Source: Chrysochromulina parva (taxonomy: Eukaryota; Haptophyta; Prymnesiales; Chrysochromulinaceae). From it: a stretch of DNA of 18,782 nt. The notes below the pieces were generated by a model. That model had not been told where the DNA came from. It made no database searches and was given only the letters and a program-made list of their open reading frames with translations. Location of the stretch: assembly GCA_002887195.1 (NCBI GenBank), contig PJAB01000948.1, positions 1 through 18,782 on the forward strand. Direction: 5' to 3'. The position numbers and the translations under genes are program-made. Positions 1 to 8,375 of the stretch are shown here, piece by piece (position 1 is the first letter of the stretch; each line of letters starts with the position of its first letter).

Positions 1-32
1 CCAAAAATTTCGCGCCTGCGGCGGGCTGAAAA

Positions 33-53
33 CCCGCGCGCTACGCGCGCGGG
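33..53. repeat. GC-rich perfect hairpin
   Basis: Nine-base arms cccgcgcgc (33-41) and gcgcgcggg (45-53) are perfectly complementary around a 3-base loop. Immediately upstream, gcggg at 21-25 and cccgc at 33-37 can form a competing stem. The function is unknown; it may be the edge of a mobile element continuing left of the window. Confidence 0.6.
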
Positions 54-372
54 GCAACTTGATTACCCCCCCTCTATAGAGCACCCCCGTCACTTCCCAA
101 GAGGCCGTCGACTACCCGGGTACAGTCCGTGCGTGGGAGGTGGGTAGGGCGTTTCTGTCAATCATGTCGATCATCCTCGGGCCGATCTTCATTTCCTCCG
201 TTAGGCTGCCTGTCGCTATTTTCGCATCGGCGATGTGCGGTATCTTTTGCTTTCGCGGTCCCGTCCTGTGGCCGGTCTCGTCGTATGTGGCTACCCTGTT
301 CCGCCGTCGCGCTCGACCTGCCAGTACCGCGGGCGCTAATTTCGTCAGATTTTGGGCGCAATTGCGACACGA

Positions 373-420
373 GGTGCGTGAAGTCGGTGCGTGAAGTCTT
401 CTCCTGACCCCGAAGACTTC
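373..420. repeat. 13-bp tandem duplication and 9-bp inverted repeat
   Basis: ggtgcgtgaagtc occurs twice in direct tandem (373-385, 386-398). Overlapping its end, gaagtcttc (393-401) and gaagacttc (412-420) form a perfect 9-bp inverted repeat with a 10-base loop. No gene is associated. Confidence 0.6.
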
Positions 421-454
421 TCTGGCCGACCCTTCCTACAGTAGTAAAGTGGGC

Positions 455-958
455 AAGTCAAGTCAAGTCAAATTCAAAATGGCGGTCGCCACTCCGCCTC
501 CTTTATGGTGCCCCTCGCTGGCGCGAGCCGCGACGCGGCGCCGACCGACCCCGAACTCCTCGGTCGAGGCGACTTTGCCCCCCGCTTTCTCTTCCCCAAT
601 CCCCCCTTCTTATACTTGACGCCAGGCCGATCTCGAGCCGATTTCCTCTTTGGCGTAAGAATGGCGCTCATAAGGCGCTCATGTTCGGCTCGAGATCGGC
701 CCGCTTCCCCGCTACTTCTCACCTACTCAAGCCTACTGCCCTACTCGTTCTCCCGAGGGCACGTAGGTGAGCATCTATGACGTGTCACCTCATTATGGAT
801 CCTTTCCGCCATCCGATCTCCGCCCACTCCCTTCCACAACTGCATGTGTGCACAACTGCTGGCCTCCGGGAGCACTTTCGTGTTTCGATAGGCTTCCGTT
901 TGGTTTGTCTGGTCGCGTCTGTTCGTTTTTATATACCTAATAAGACTTGACTTGACTT
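455..958. repeat. 15-bp inverted repeats made of AAGTC pentamers
   Basis: aagtcaagtcaagtc at 455-469 is the exact reverse complement of gacttgacttgactt at 944-958, so the pair bounds about 470 bp. Both ends lie close to a direct cagtagta motif. The arms could be terminal inverted repeats of a small non-autonomous element, or just two simple pentanucleotide repeats in opposite orientation. No transposase-like frame lies between them. Confidence 0.4.
625..701. repeat. 17-bp perfect inverted repeat (long hairpin)
   Basis: ggccgatctcgagccga (625-641) is perfectly complementary to tcggctcgagatcggcc (685-701), separated by 43 bases. Within the loop, ggcgctcat occurs twice in direct orientation. 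It sits inside the interval bounded by the AAGTC inverted repeats, as expected of a foldback or MITE-like element, although this could be coincidence. Confidence 0.55.
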
Positions 959-1122
959 CAGTAGTACTGCTGCTGTGAAACACACGACGAGGGACTCTCC
1001 GGACCCCCTAGCACAAGGGCCTCTATCGCTATGGACGGAGGTGTGGCGACACAACCTGGCATGATACACTGTGTTCACAGCGCTAATCGGCAGAAGGTGG
1101 GGGGAAATCATAAGTTGCTGTT

Positions 1123-4049
1123 TCAATGATTATGGCAGCCGATGTGGGCGAGCTTTTCGGCGCGCACGACCACAAAAGCCGCTGTACCGATGCGGCGGCT
1201 GCAGACGATGCACTGTGCATCCTCGCGCACGATGATGCGCTTCGAGCGCTTCTCGAGGAGTTCGGCGCGCGTCTGGACGGACACGGCACGCAGCAGCGCC
1301 GCGTGGATCTGCGCGTGGTGCACCCGGTTCGAGGCCGTGACGAGTAGGGCACCCAGCCCAGGCGCAAAGTCGGCGACGGGGCGCGAGGGCGGCAGCCGGC
1401 GGAGGGCCTCGACGGCCGGCACACTCTCAGGCCAGTGCGTGAGCAGATCGTTGGCCGCGCTCAGCTTCGGCGGGCCGCCGTTGGGCGGACTCACGTAACG
1501 GTCGAGCAGCTTGAGGTAAAGTGACGTGGCAGCGCCCGAGACGGCGCCGTGGGACGCGGGCGACACGCCGTGCGCGGCGGCGGCGGCGGCTTCGGCAGCG
1601 CCGGCGGCGTGCTCGGTGCAGTAAGCATACGCGAGCGCTGGAGCGCTGGTCGAGTCGGAGATTGAAAGCAGATCGAGCGCCTCATCGTGCCGATGCAGCG
1701 CGCCCAGCAGCAAGAGCCGCGCACGCAGCAGGTGCTCAGGACGGCGCGTCGTCGCAGCATTGAGCTTGTCCAGCGTCGTCCCGAGCTCGAGATCAGCACA
1801 GTGGTCACGCAGCAAGGCTAAGAGCCGGTCACGCGCCGCACTGGCCGGCGCCGACTCGTCCGCAGGAGGAAGCTCATCGCCGCCCGTGCCCATCAAGATG
1901 CAGGCATCGACGAGCGCGCCCACGACGGCGCGGCGCTCGGGCGCGGACTGCGCGAGGGCGAGCATCGACTCGAGCGCGCCAATGGTCGACGAGGGCGCCG
2001 CACTCCGCACGAGAGCGTAGGCGGCGGCGGGCTCGAGGAGCCAACGGCCCGACAACAGAGGACGCGCAGAGGACGGTTGTAACGGCTCGCACAAGAGCGG
2101 CCGCACCGCATTCGGCTCGCGCTCGAGCAGCCACGCGCCGTACCTGATGAGGGAGGCCATAGTACAGGTGATGAGGGAGGCAATGAGAGAGGCAGTGAGA
2201 GAGGCCCTCAGCAGCAATCACTGAGGTCATCAGCAGCCAGCAGAGGTGCTTAGAGGTGCTCAGAGGCGCTCAGAGGCGTTCGAGGCGCCACGCGCGCATA
2301 CTTGCTCAGCAGGGCGCGGTCCTCGGGCAACGTGCCGTCCAGCTGGCGCAAGTAGCTGATCATCAAGTCGACTGGGCGTGGGAGCGGAGCGCTCCACTCG
2401 GCGCTCTCGCTGCCCTCGCTCTCGCGCGCCATGTTGGGCGCCCTGCTCGCGTCGAGGTCGGCGCCCGCGCCGTCGTGGGCGCTGCTCGACGAGCCGCGGT
2501 TCGAGAGGGTGCGGCGGTGGCCGCGCTTCTCCTCGTCGTGCGGACGGACGAGATCCTTGATGTCTCGGCCGAGCTCCTTGACGTGTCCCTTGATGTCTCG
2601 GCCGAGCTCTTTGACATGATGGCCAATATCTCGGCCGAGCTCCTTGACATCTCGGCCGAGCTCCTTGACGTGATCCTTGACATCTCGGCCGAGCTCCTTG
2701 ACCACGTGGCCGAGCTCCTTGACCAGGTGGCCCGGCTTGTGCTCGGATTCCTTGCGCTCTCGACGTTCCCTGTCGGCCGCCGCCTCGGCTGCCTCGGCCG
2801 CCGCCGCAGCCACCGCCTCGGCCGCCTCGGTGGCCTTGCGCTGCTGCGTGGCAAGGGTATGCGCCTGGACGAGGCGGACGAGGTGCACGAGTGCGGACTC
2901 ATGCTGCTCGGCGGCGGCGAGCGGTGGCAGAATGTGCGCCTCTGAGAGCAAGAGGGCTTCGTCAATTTCGCCCGAGAGCGCGAGCGACTGGGCATGCGCC
3001 GGAAGCGTAGGCGGCGTGAGCCGTTCCACAGAGTGTGCCGACAGGACAAAGACCGCTGGAGGGCGCAGCGCGGGCGGCTGCGGCGCCGTGCCCGCGCTCG
3101 CCAGGGCGATGGCACCCGCGAGCTGAGGCAACCGCTGCACCGGTGGACGGGCATGCAGCAGGGTGTGCACCTCGGCGCCGCGCTTGTGCAGTGCGACGAG
3201 GAAGGGCGTCGCTGTGGCGAGCGCAAGGGGCGCCTCGCTCAGCGTGAGCGAGAAGCCCCGCGAGGGGCGGCCCACATTGTCGAGGAACACGCCGAGCGTT
3301 TCCTGCGAGAGCAACAGCACCTCGCCTCCGTCGAGCGACGCACCGAGCGGCTCCGTGTGCTTTGCTCCGCCGGGGATCGGCAGTACATCGGCCATCTCGA
3401 GAGCGGGCAGCGCGAGGCGCGCGTACCGGCCTCGCAGCGCGAGCCAGAGCTGGCGCTCGCCGCCCCACGCCATCCAGCGAATAGGCTCCTGGAGCGCGAC
3501 CTCGGCAAGCGGTACGAAGCATGCTGCTTCCGCGTCGAAGAGCTGCTTACCCGCGCCTCCGGCCACGGCGGCCGTGGCCGCTTGCCAGCGGTAGAGGATG
3601 AGCTTCTTGCGGCCAGCGGCGGCGAGCCGGAAGCCATCGGCGTTGTCCGCGTGCAGCATCGCGATCGACGTGCAGTCGACGCCACGCTCGAGCCGTGCGA
3701 GCGGCTTGAGCGAGGGCAGCTCGTGCGTGGTGACCGTGCCGTCGGCGAGGAGCAGCACGAGCATGCCGCACGGGCCGGCCGCGCACACCTGGACGATCGC
3801 GTGTTCGGCCGCCACCCGCACACGCCCCTGCAGCGTCATCGCGGTCGACGCTGGCGCCTCGCCTGCGCTCGCCTGCGCTGGCGGCGCAAGCCGCAGCAGC
3901 ATTCCATCAGACGTGCCGATGGCGACATCGTCGCCCCAGGCGGCAAGCGCAGTGAGCTTGACGGATGGGTCCTCGTGCACCGTCGAAACAAGCCAGCCCG
4001 CTCCCGCTGGGGGAGCGCTGTGCGGAGGAGGTGGCTCGAGTCGACGCAT
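1123..4049 (-). CDS. VPS39: VPS39/Vam6-like HOPS tethering subunit
   Basis: Two exons, 4049-2302 and 2143-1123, give about 922 residues, near the usual VPS39 size. The donor caa|gtatgc and acceptor catcag|gtac join in phase 2 to restore LLSKYGAWLLER, which fits the VPS39 family there. Residues about 28-315 are a CNH (citron homology) beta-propeller. The C-terminal half is an alpha-solenoid with the family block LYLKLLDRYVSPP. It ends in a VPS39-type zinc motif with C894, C897, H916 and C919. By family knowledge the protein is a HOPS subunit that binds Rab7 on late endosomes or vacuoles and promotes fusion. The start at 4049 is the first ATG in frame; the frame stays open upstream only through a TTG. 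An odd insert at residues about 440-501 repeats VKELGRD (see repeat). A Vps3/TGFBRAP1 (CORVET) relationship is the main alternative. Confidence 0.85.
2144..2301 (-). other. Intron of the VPS39-like gene
   Basis: This 158-nt GT-AG intron (phase 2) is made largely of repeats. Near its 5' end is a 10-bp minisatellite (+ strand 2241-2290). Its 3' half has degenerate 12-bp units (about 2145-2205). The acceptor-proximal block tgatgagggaggc (2145-2157, + strand) recurs at 2169-2181, where a base change destroys the AG. Confidence 0.8.
2241..2290 (-). repeat. 10-bp intronic minisatellite (VPS39 intron)
   Basis: Five consecutive 10-bp units on the + strand: cagaggtgct, tagaggtgct, cagaggcgct, cagaggcgtt and the more diverged cgaggcgcca. 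The core CAGAGGCGCT matches the unit in introns of two other genes in this window. It lies wholly within the intron. Confidence 0.85.
2547..2732 (-). repeat. In-frame 7/11-residue repeat inside VPS39 (KELGRD array)
   Basis: Residues about 440-501 of the VPS39-like protein mix 7-residue units (GHLVKEL, GHVVKEL, GRDVKEL) with 11-residue units (GRDVKDHVKEL, GRDIGHHVKEL, GRDIKGHVKEL). At DNA level these are 21-bp and 33-bp units sharing the core ctcggccgagctccttgac (+ strand). Spacing of Val/Ile/Leu suits an amphipathic helix or a heptad/hendecad coiled coil. It is preceded by an Ala/Glu-rich stretch that also looks helical, and lies between the CNH propeller and the solenoid. Confidence 0.85.
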
Positions 4050-4475
4050 GACAGGGAAGAGGGAGGCGAGAAAAGGCGAGGAGCCTCCGGCGTTTCCGAG
4101 TGTGAAAGCACGACTGTGAATGGCCAAATCTCTTGCCGAAGATCAGACCCAAAGGAGAAGAACCGACCGACTCGCCAGACGCACGCGCATGACCACGCCA
4201 ACCCCGGTGCTCACCCGGCTGCCGACTCAGAAGAGGCCGCCCCGCCCGCGAACCCGCACCGCCCCCATCCCGCACCTATCATACCGTTTAAAAGGCATGG
4301 ACTCGATTTCGTGCCGCTCCTTCTTGCATCCTGGCCGGACGGCCGCTCGTGCGTATGCATCGCCAGCACTGCCTGACCGCCTCACACCCCTCACTCCCCG
4401 GCTGCACTTCCCTCGACGACGACTGCACCCCCCGCCCTACGCCGACTCCCACTCCCCACCGCCTTTCGCACTCCC
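4050..4475. other. Spacer between VPS39-like and Hint genes
   Basis: No gene is seen in these 426 bp. It should hold the 5' leader and promoter of the VPS39-like gene and the 3' UTR of the Hint gene, both transcribed to the left. The only AT-rich block, tttaaaa at 4287-4293, is TATA-like on the minus strand but about 240 bp from the ATG, so its role is doubtful. Confidence 0.5.
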
Positions 4476-6338
4476 TCAGCAGCTCGTCTGCACGAGCGGC
4501 CAAGCTGGCATCGCCTTCATCTGCTCGACGACGGCCTCGGTTCCCCAAAAGGGCTCGGGGAAGGCCGGCACGTGCTGGCCGAGCGTGCTGGCGATGAGGA
4601 CGTTCCCCGCTTCCACCTCGAGCACAAGCGAGCGCGTCGGCCCCGAGAGCACAAAGTTGAAGATCGCGTCGACGTGAAGCGCGACTGGCGCGCGGAGAGC
4701 ATCCGCGCGCACCCAGCCGCGCGACGCATCTGGATGGTCCACCGGATGGTCGGGTGTGAGCACTGCGCCGCCCATGCAAATCATCTCCATTCGCCGTCCC
4801 ACGCTAGCGCGCCACACGGCGGTCACGCGCTCACCCACGCCGACCTCGTCGCCGACGGCGAGCTCGCGCGCGAGCTTGATGGTGCCGTCGGCCAGGACGA
4901 TGCGCGCGTCACCGCCATAGCAGACAGGCGGCGCGCGATTGGGCTCGAGACTGAAGGCGTGACTCCACTCCAGGCGAAATGTCTCGGCGCCGTGTGCGCA
5001 AGCTGCCACGTAGGCCTCGACCACTTCCTTTGGAGTCTTGTCCTCCACCACGAGCTCAGCCTTCCAGGAGCGAGTGCCGGACAGCCTGTTGAGCCCGGCT
5101 CCTTCGCGCCACTCGTCGCGGTGGATCGGCTCCGGCCTATACGCGTACCACTCGTCGTCACGGCGCCTGACCGTCGGGATGATGGCCGCCGCAGACTCGC
5201 TGTAGATCGCTCCCCAGCTGCAGGCCGAGGGCGTAACCGTCCACTCGATGCCGCACGGCTTCTCGCAGATCTTCCCGCGGACATTGCCGGTCTCAGGCCA
5301 CGCTGCGAGAGAAGAGAGCAGCTCTGCCTCGGTTGGCTTGAACTTGGAGGCCTGCTGGTCCCGAAAGACCCTGGCGAGCGTGTTCACGATTGGGATGAGC
5401 ATCAGGCCGCTCGGCGGCCGAAGCACCACGAGACGAGACGGGCCGAACGCCACGAGCTTGTCGCGGTTTCGGTCAGCACCAAAGCGCGCGTCATTCAAGC
5501 CGTCGCCGCCGTAAAAGGGCTCCGCCGGCACCTCACCGACACTGAGCTTGCGGCCGTCCACGTCAATCAACTTGACGATGTACACGCGGCCGGAGTTCGC
5601 GTCGGCCACCTCGCCACCCTCGATGAAGTTGCCAACCCGCTCCGATCTGAAGCCCATCTCGAGCAACCTCACGCTGCGCGTCGACAGGCGCTGCTTCCAC
5701 GCCGCGAGCGCCGCGAGCGTGGCGGTCGACTTTTCGTCGCTCAGCTGACCGGGCTTGACGAGCGCCGTGACACATCCGGCAGCTGATCCCACGGGCGCAG
5801 CGGATCCCACGTGCTCCTCCTCCTCTACCGCCTCCTCTTCCGCTACGTGGCTCATACTGCGGCCACGCATGCTGCGGCGAGACGCCGCCGCAGACGACGA
5901 GCCGCCGCCCCCATAGCGCTTGTAAGCGGCTGCGGCCGCGGCGTCCTCCCTTGCGCGCTTATTCGTTGCTAGCTGGTCGGCGACTTGCTTTAGCTGGTCG
6001 GCGACTTGCTTGACCGCACTCCAGTCGTGCATGAAGACGGTGCGCACCTCAGCAGGATCCAGAGCGATGTACAGGCGCATCGTGACGGTGAGGCCGGCGA
6101 CAGGCTTCTGAAGAAGCTGAATCACATCCGCGTGATTGATCGCGAGGAGCTTGGATATCTCGCCGACCATGACAGGTGCGCGATCCCCCTGGATGAAGAG
6201 CAGCGTATCGAGCTGTGAGCGAATGGTGTCTCGCCAGAACGAGCACACCTCTTGCAGTGAGGTAAGAGATTGCAGGCTGGGCGTGGCCGATGGGTGGATG
6301 AGGATGCTCATCAGCTCGTCGGTATCCTCAGCGAGCAT
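4476..6338 (-). CDS. F-box-like protein with C-terminal Hint (Vint-type) domain
   Basis: Single exon of 620 codons; the start is the first ATG in frame (6338). Residues about 5-45 resemble an F-box, ending LTSLQEVCSFWRDTI. Then come a tandem KQVADQL, an Ala/Gly/Ser-rich linker and an acidic run. Residues about 190-470 are a globular region I do not recognise. From C473 to the end is a Hint fold: CYGGDARIVLADG at its start, LAVGDEV, TPDHPV with His531, a late FNFVL strand, TLGQH at about 585-589, and a WGTEAVVEQMKAMPAW tail as in Vint domains. Hint domains self-cleave via the first Cys. Vint forms are known in some protists joined to VWA and U-box modules, so pairing with an F-box would again link Hint to ubiquitin ligases. 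The F-box call is tentative; the Hint call is firm. Substrate and cleavage activity are unknown. Confidence 0.72.
   Translation of the reverse strand: MLAEDTDELMSILIHPSATPSLQSLTSLQEVCSFWRDTIRSQLDTLLFIQGDRAPVMVGEISKLLAINHADVIQLLQKPVAGLTVTMRLYIALDPAEVRTVFMHDWSAVKQVADQLKQVADQLATNKRAREDAAAAAAYKRYGGGGSSSAAASRRSMRGRSMSHVAEEEAVEEEEHVGSAAPVGSAAGCVTALVKPGQLSDEKSTATLAALAAWKQRLSTRSVRLLEMGFRSERVGNFIEGGEVADANSGRVYIVKLIDVDGRKLSVGEVPAEPFYGGDGLNDARFGADRNRDKLVAFGPSRLVVLRPPSGLMLIPIVNTLARVFRDQQASKFKPTEAELLSSLAAWPETGNVRGKICEKPCGIEWTVTPSACSWGAIYSESAAAIIPTVRRRDDEWYAYRPEPIHRDEWREGAGLNRLSGTRSWKAELVVEDKTPKEVVEAYVAACAHGAETFRLEWSHAFSLEPNRAPPVCYGGDARIVLADGTIKLARELAVGDEVGVGERVTAVWRASVGRRMEMICMGGAVLTPDHPVDHPDASRGWVRADALRAPVALHVDAIFNFVLSGPTRSLVLEVEAGNVLIASTLGQHVPAFPEPFWGTEAVVEQMKAMPAWPLVQTSC
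5971..6012 (-). repeat. 21-bp tandem duplication in the Hint gene
   Basis: agctggtcggcgacttgctt occurs twice with a 21-bp period (5971-5991, 5992-6012), giving KQVADQL twice in frame. It adds one heptad to a short predicted helix after the F-box-like segment. The copies are nearly identical, so the duplication is recent. Confidence 0.85.
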
Positions 6339-6663
6339 GACCACCAGTCCCGCTCTATCTTCTCACCCACCTTTGCTCCGAGCACTGCAGGCCCCGCCTG
6401 CTAAAGGGAGTCGTACGAAGCGCGTGCTGGGGAGACGACGAAACCGACGCTCGCTTTCTGAAGTGACGGTGCCTGCTCAGCGCGGCTGGCGGCCGCCCCC
6501 GTGCGCGAACCGCCCCTTTACCCGCCATGGTGTTAAGGGGGGTGTGAATGTGAATGTGTGTCTGTGTGATTTCTAACACAGTTGAGTGTTACTACCTTGG
6601 AATGCTGTACGCTGTACGAATACGCCCCGGCCCATACGATCGTCGCGCTCACCAGCGTCACCT
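6339..6663. other. Spacer between Hint and SDR genes
   Basis: No gene is seen in these 325 bp. It should contain the promoter and leader of the Hint gene and the 3' UTR of the SDR gene, both on the minus strand. A GT-rich tract at 6541-6568 (CA-rich in the SDR transcript) lies about 100 bp past the SDR stop. Similar CA/GT tracts lie in the spacer after the FHA-SET gene. Confidence 0.5.
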
Positions 6664-8154
6664 TCAGCGTTTCTTCTCGAGCGTGGCGATGGCCTTGTCG
6701 AGCGCCTCGAGGATGGTGGCCTCGCTCATCGGCTTGATGACGATGCCATCCTTGTCCATCTCGGCGCGCGTAACGCGCACGCGCGCGTACGGCTCGGTCT
6801 CCGCATGCAAGTACAGAGCGCCGTCGGGCGTCGCCTTGCTTTGCTTGGAGCTCGCCTTCGCCTTTGCCCACTTCTCGTCGTCAGTCTCCCGTTGATCGAA
6901 GTTGGCGTAGCGGACGTTAGGGTTCTTCTGCACAAAACGCAAAATGACGCCGCGCCCGCCCTCGAGGTCGTCGAGCTCGACAGGCGTCGTCAGCCCTGCC
7001 CCGGGCTGCACGAAACGCAACGCGAACTCTCTCAGCCAACCCCGAAGCTCGTCGCCGTCGATTGCGGCAGCGTCGCCGCCGAGCGCACGCCGGTAGAGCT
7101 CGGGACCCACGAGCTTGAGGAATTCGTCAGCCCAATGGGACTCATCGGGGGCCGCCGCACCAACGAGGTCCCTGGCGAGCGGCGCGACTGAGAAGGATGC
7201 ATTCACCGCCTCCTGGCGGCTCAGGCTCTGCAAGAGCACCGAGCTCGCGCTGCCGATCGTCACGTCGCCCTGGAGCGCGTCGCCAGATGCGATCTCGGCG
7301 CGGCGGGGGGCGCCGTCGGCGTCGACGAGCTTGCCGACGCGCACGACGGAGAAGGACGGCAGCCGCCCCTTGGCACGCAGGATCACCTCCTGCTCCGCCG
7401 CACGCAACTTGTCCAGTGGCCCTCCCCATGCGTTCACCAGACTGAAAGGCAATTTGTCGGCCCGTTCGACGCCGTGCGACGATAGGAAGACGACGCGACG
7501 CAAGCCGTCCGGTATCGCAGCGACGAGCGCCTTGACCTGTTCCGTCTCGACGCCGCCCTTTCCGCCCGCCGCTGCCGACACGATGATCAGAGCACTTGCA
7601 CCCTCGAGCGCCTTCCGCAGCTCCGCGCCCGAGGCCGCTGGCGCGCCTTCAACGCCGAGGCGCGCCATCTCGCCGATGCTCTCGCCCTTATTGAGCAGCA
7701 CGCGAAGCGACCAGCCGGCGTCGGCGGCAAATCTGGCGCGCAGCAGCGACTTGCCAACGGCCGTGTTCCCACCTGCGATGGCCACGATGCCGCCGCGCGG
7801 AACGTCATTCCGCGGCGGTGCAACGGCGGCCTCTGCATCGCCCGTCACACTCACCATGGACTCTGGCACCTCGCTCGCCCTCTCTGGTCCCAGGATGAGC
7901 TCGATCTCCTCGTCGTCGATCTCGCCCATGCTATCTTCCAGCAAGGCCTCCGCTTCTTTGAGCCGCGCCATCTCAGCTCGCAGCTCGGTAACCCTCCGTT
8001 GCTCTTCGGTCGGATCGGAGCTGCAGCGCGGGTGTACCACTCGCGATGGTGCGATTCCGGTTCCAAATTTCAATTGCAGCGGCCCCGGGGAGAGCAGCAA
8101 CCCGCACGCAGACGCGAGCGCCACGAAATGAAGCACCATGTGCTGTGCTTGCAT
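6664..8154 (-). CDS. Plastid-targeted atypical SDR (NmrA/TIC62-like) protein
   Basis: Single exon, 496 codons from the ATG at 8154; a second ATG at 8139 gives 491. The N-terminus (MVLHFVALASACGLLLSPG) is a signal-peptide-like hydrophobic segment, followed by a basic, hydroxylated stretch up to about residue 45. This fits the bipartite presequence of secondary plastids. A short charged helix, possibly coiled coil, spans about 48-84. A Rossmann-type NAD(P) domain starts at about 121 (GGIVAIAGGNTAVGKS). Later come RRVVFLSSHGVE, the usual SDR Ser strand, and FSVVRVGKLVD, as in atypical SDRs. Residues about 320-496 are an extra C-terminal region I do not recognise. Atypical SDRs often bind cofactor in regulatory or assembly roles; a YxxxK catalytic pair is not evident, so enzyme activity is uncertain. 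Upstream in-frame ATGs would bury the signal peptide. Confidence 0.7.
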   Translation of the reverse strand: MQAQHMVLHFVALASACGLLLSPGPLQLKFGTGIAPSRVVHPRCSSDPTEEQRRVTELRAEMARLKEAEALLEDSMGEIDDEEIELILGPERASEVPESMVSVTGDAEAAVAPPRNDVPRGGIVAIAGGNTAVGKSLLRARFAADAGWSLRVLLNKGESIGEMARLGVEGAPAASGAELRKALEGASALIIVSAAAGGKGGVETEQVKALVAAIPDGLRRVVFLSSHGVERADKLPFSLVNAWGGPLDKLRAAEQEVILRAKGRLPSFSVVRVGKLVDADGAPRRAEIASGDALQGDVTIGSASSVLLQSLSRQEAVNASFSVAPLARDLVGAAAPDESHWADEFLKLVGPELYRRALGGDAAAIDGDELRGWLREFALRFVQPGAGLTTPVELDDLEGGRGVILRFVQKNPNVRYANFDQRETDDEKWAKAKASSKQSKATPDGALYLHAETEPYARVRVTRAEMDKDGIVIKPMSEATILEALDKAIATLEKKR

Positions 8155-8375
8155 TTTGCAATTAACGATACTCAAATCGAAATCCAAACTGCTTCCACAT
8201 TCGTTTGTTGAGGCTTGACACTTTTGTTCTATCAGGTCCCTCAAGATTTGCCGGCTCCCCCGGTGACTTTTTGCCGGAGTTCCCAGGGGAGGCGCGCGAA
8301 GGCGCTCCTCGTGCATCAGTTTGTGCATCCTCCCCCACCCTGGTCGAAGCAACCTTCGCGACTGCTTGCTTTGGC
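8155..8375. promoter_or_regulatory. Shared divergent promoter region (SDR / FHA-SET)
   Basis: These 221 bp separate the SDR start (-) from the FHA-SET start (+). Bases 8160-8250 are clearly poorer in GC than the flanking coding DNA. It must contain both leaders and at least the core promoters. No TATA box stands out at a sensible distance. An upstream non-coding exon cannot be excluded on either side. Confidence 0.5.

Larger units (their letters stand above)
1..1122. other. Left flank without a convincing gene
   Basis: I see no supported gene here. The open frames are short, overlap on both strands and encode low-complexity Arg/Ser/Pro-rich peptides typical of GC-rich shadows. The part nearest 1122 probably includes the 3' UTR of the VPS39-like gene, whose stop codon is at 1123-1125 on the minus strand. 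The rest holds several short inverted and direct repeats listed separately. An ATG frame at 164-394 (+) would encode a 76-residue peptide with a hydrophobic first half, but nothing else supports it. Confidence 0.6.

Noticed and set aside
164..394. Small 76-residue frame with a hydrophobic first half (+)
   Set aside because: No homologue recognised, a second frame overlaps over the same length, and no supporting signals exist. Kept only as a note in the left-flank entry.
1320..1345. tRNA T-loop-like ggttcgaggcc
   Set aside because: It lies inside the VPS39 coding exon and no cloverleaf can be drawn around it. I found no convincing tRNA or rRNA elsewhere in the window.
4050..4127. N-terminal extension of the VPS39-like protein upstream of the ATG at 4049
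   Set aside because: The frame is open but the upstream candidate start is TTG, not ATG; the first ATG is at 4049 and is followed closely by the CNH domain.
2994..4376. Long + strand open frame (about 460 codons) antisense to the VPS39-like gene
   Set aside because: It is Arg/Ala/Gly-rich with no domain, runs opposite a well-supported CNH-domain exon, and is the expected shadow of GC-rich coding DNA. The same applies to 4572-5786, 7115-8131, 12206-12823 and 15352-16644 (minus).
7740..7800. Walker A ATPase/GTPase assignment for the SDR gene
   Set aside because: GNTAVGKS fits the pattern, but no Walker B or nucleotide-specificity motif follows in the expected context, and the following strands match an atypical SDR.
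8155..8352. N-terminal extension of the SDR protein over the divergent spacer
   Set aside because: It would bury the signal-peptide-like segment and overlap the FHA-SET upstream region. The ATG at 8154 or 8139 places the hydrophobic stretch at the N-terminus, as expected for plastid targeting.
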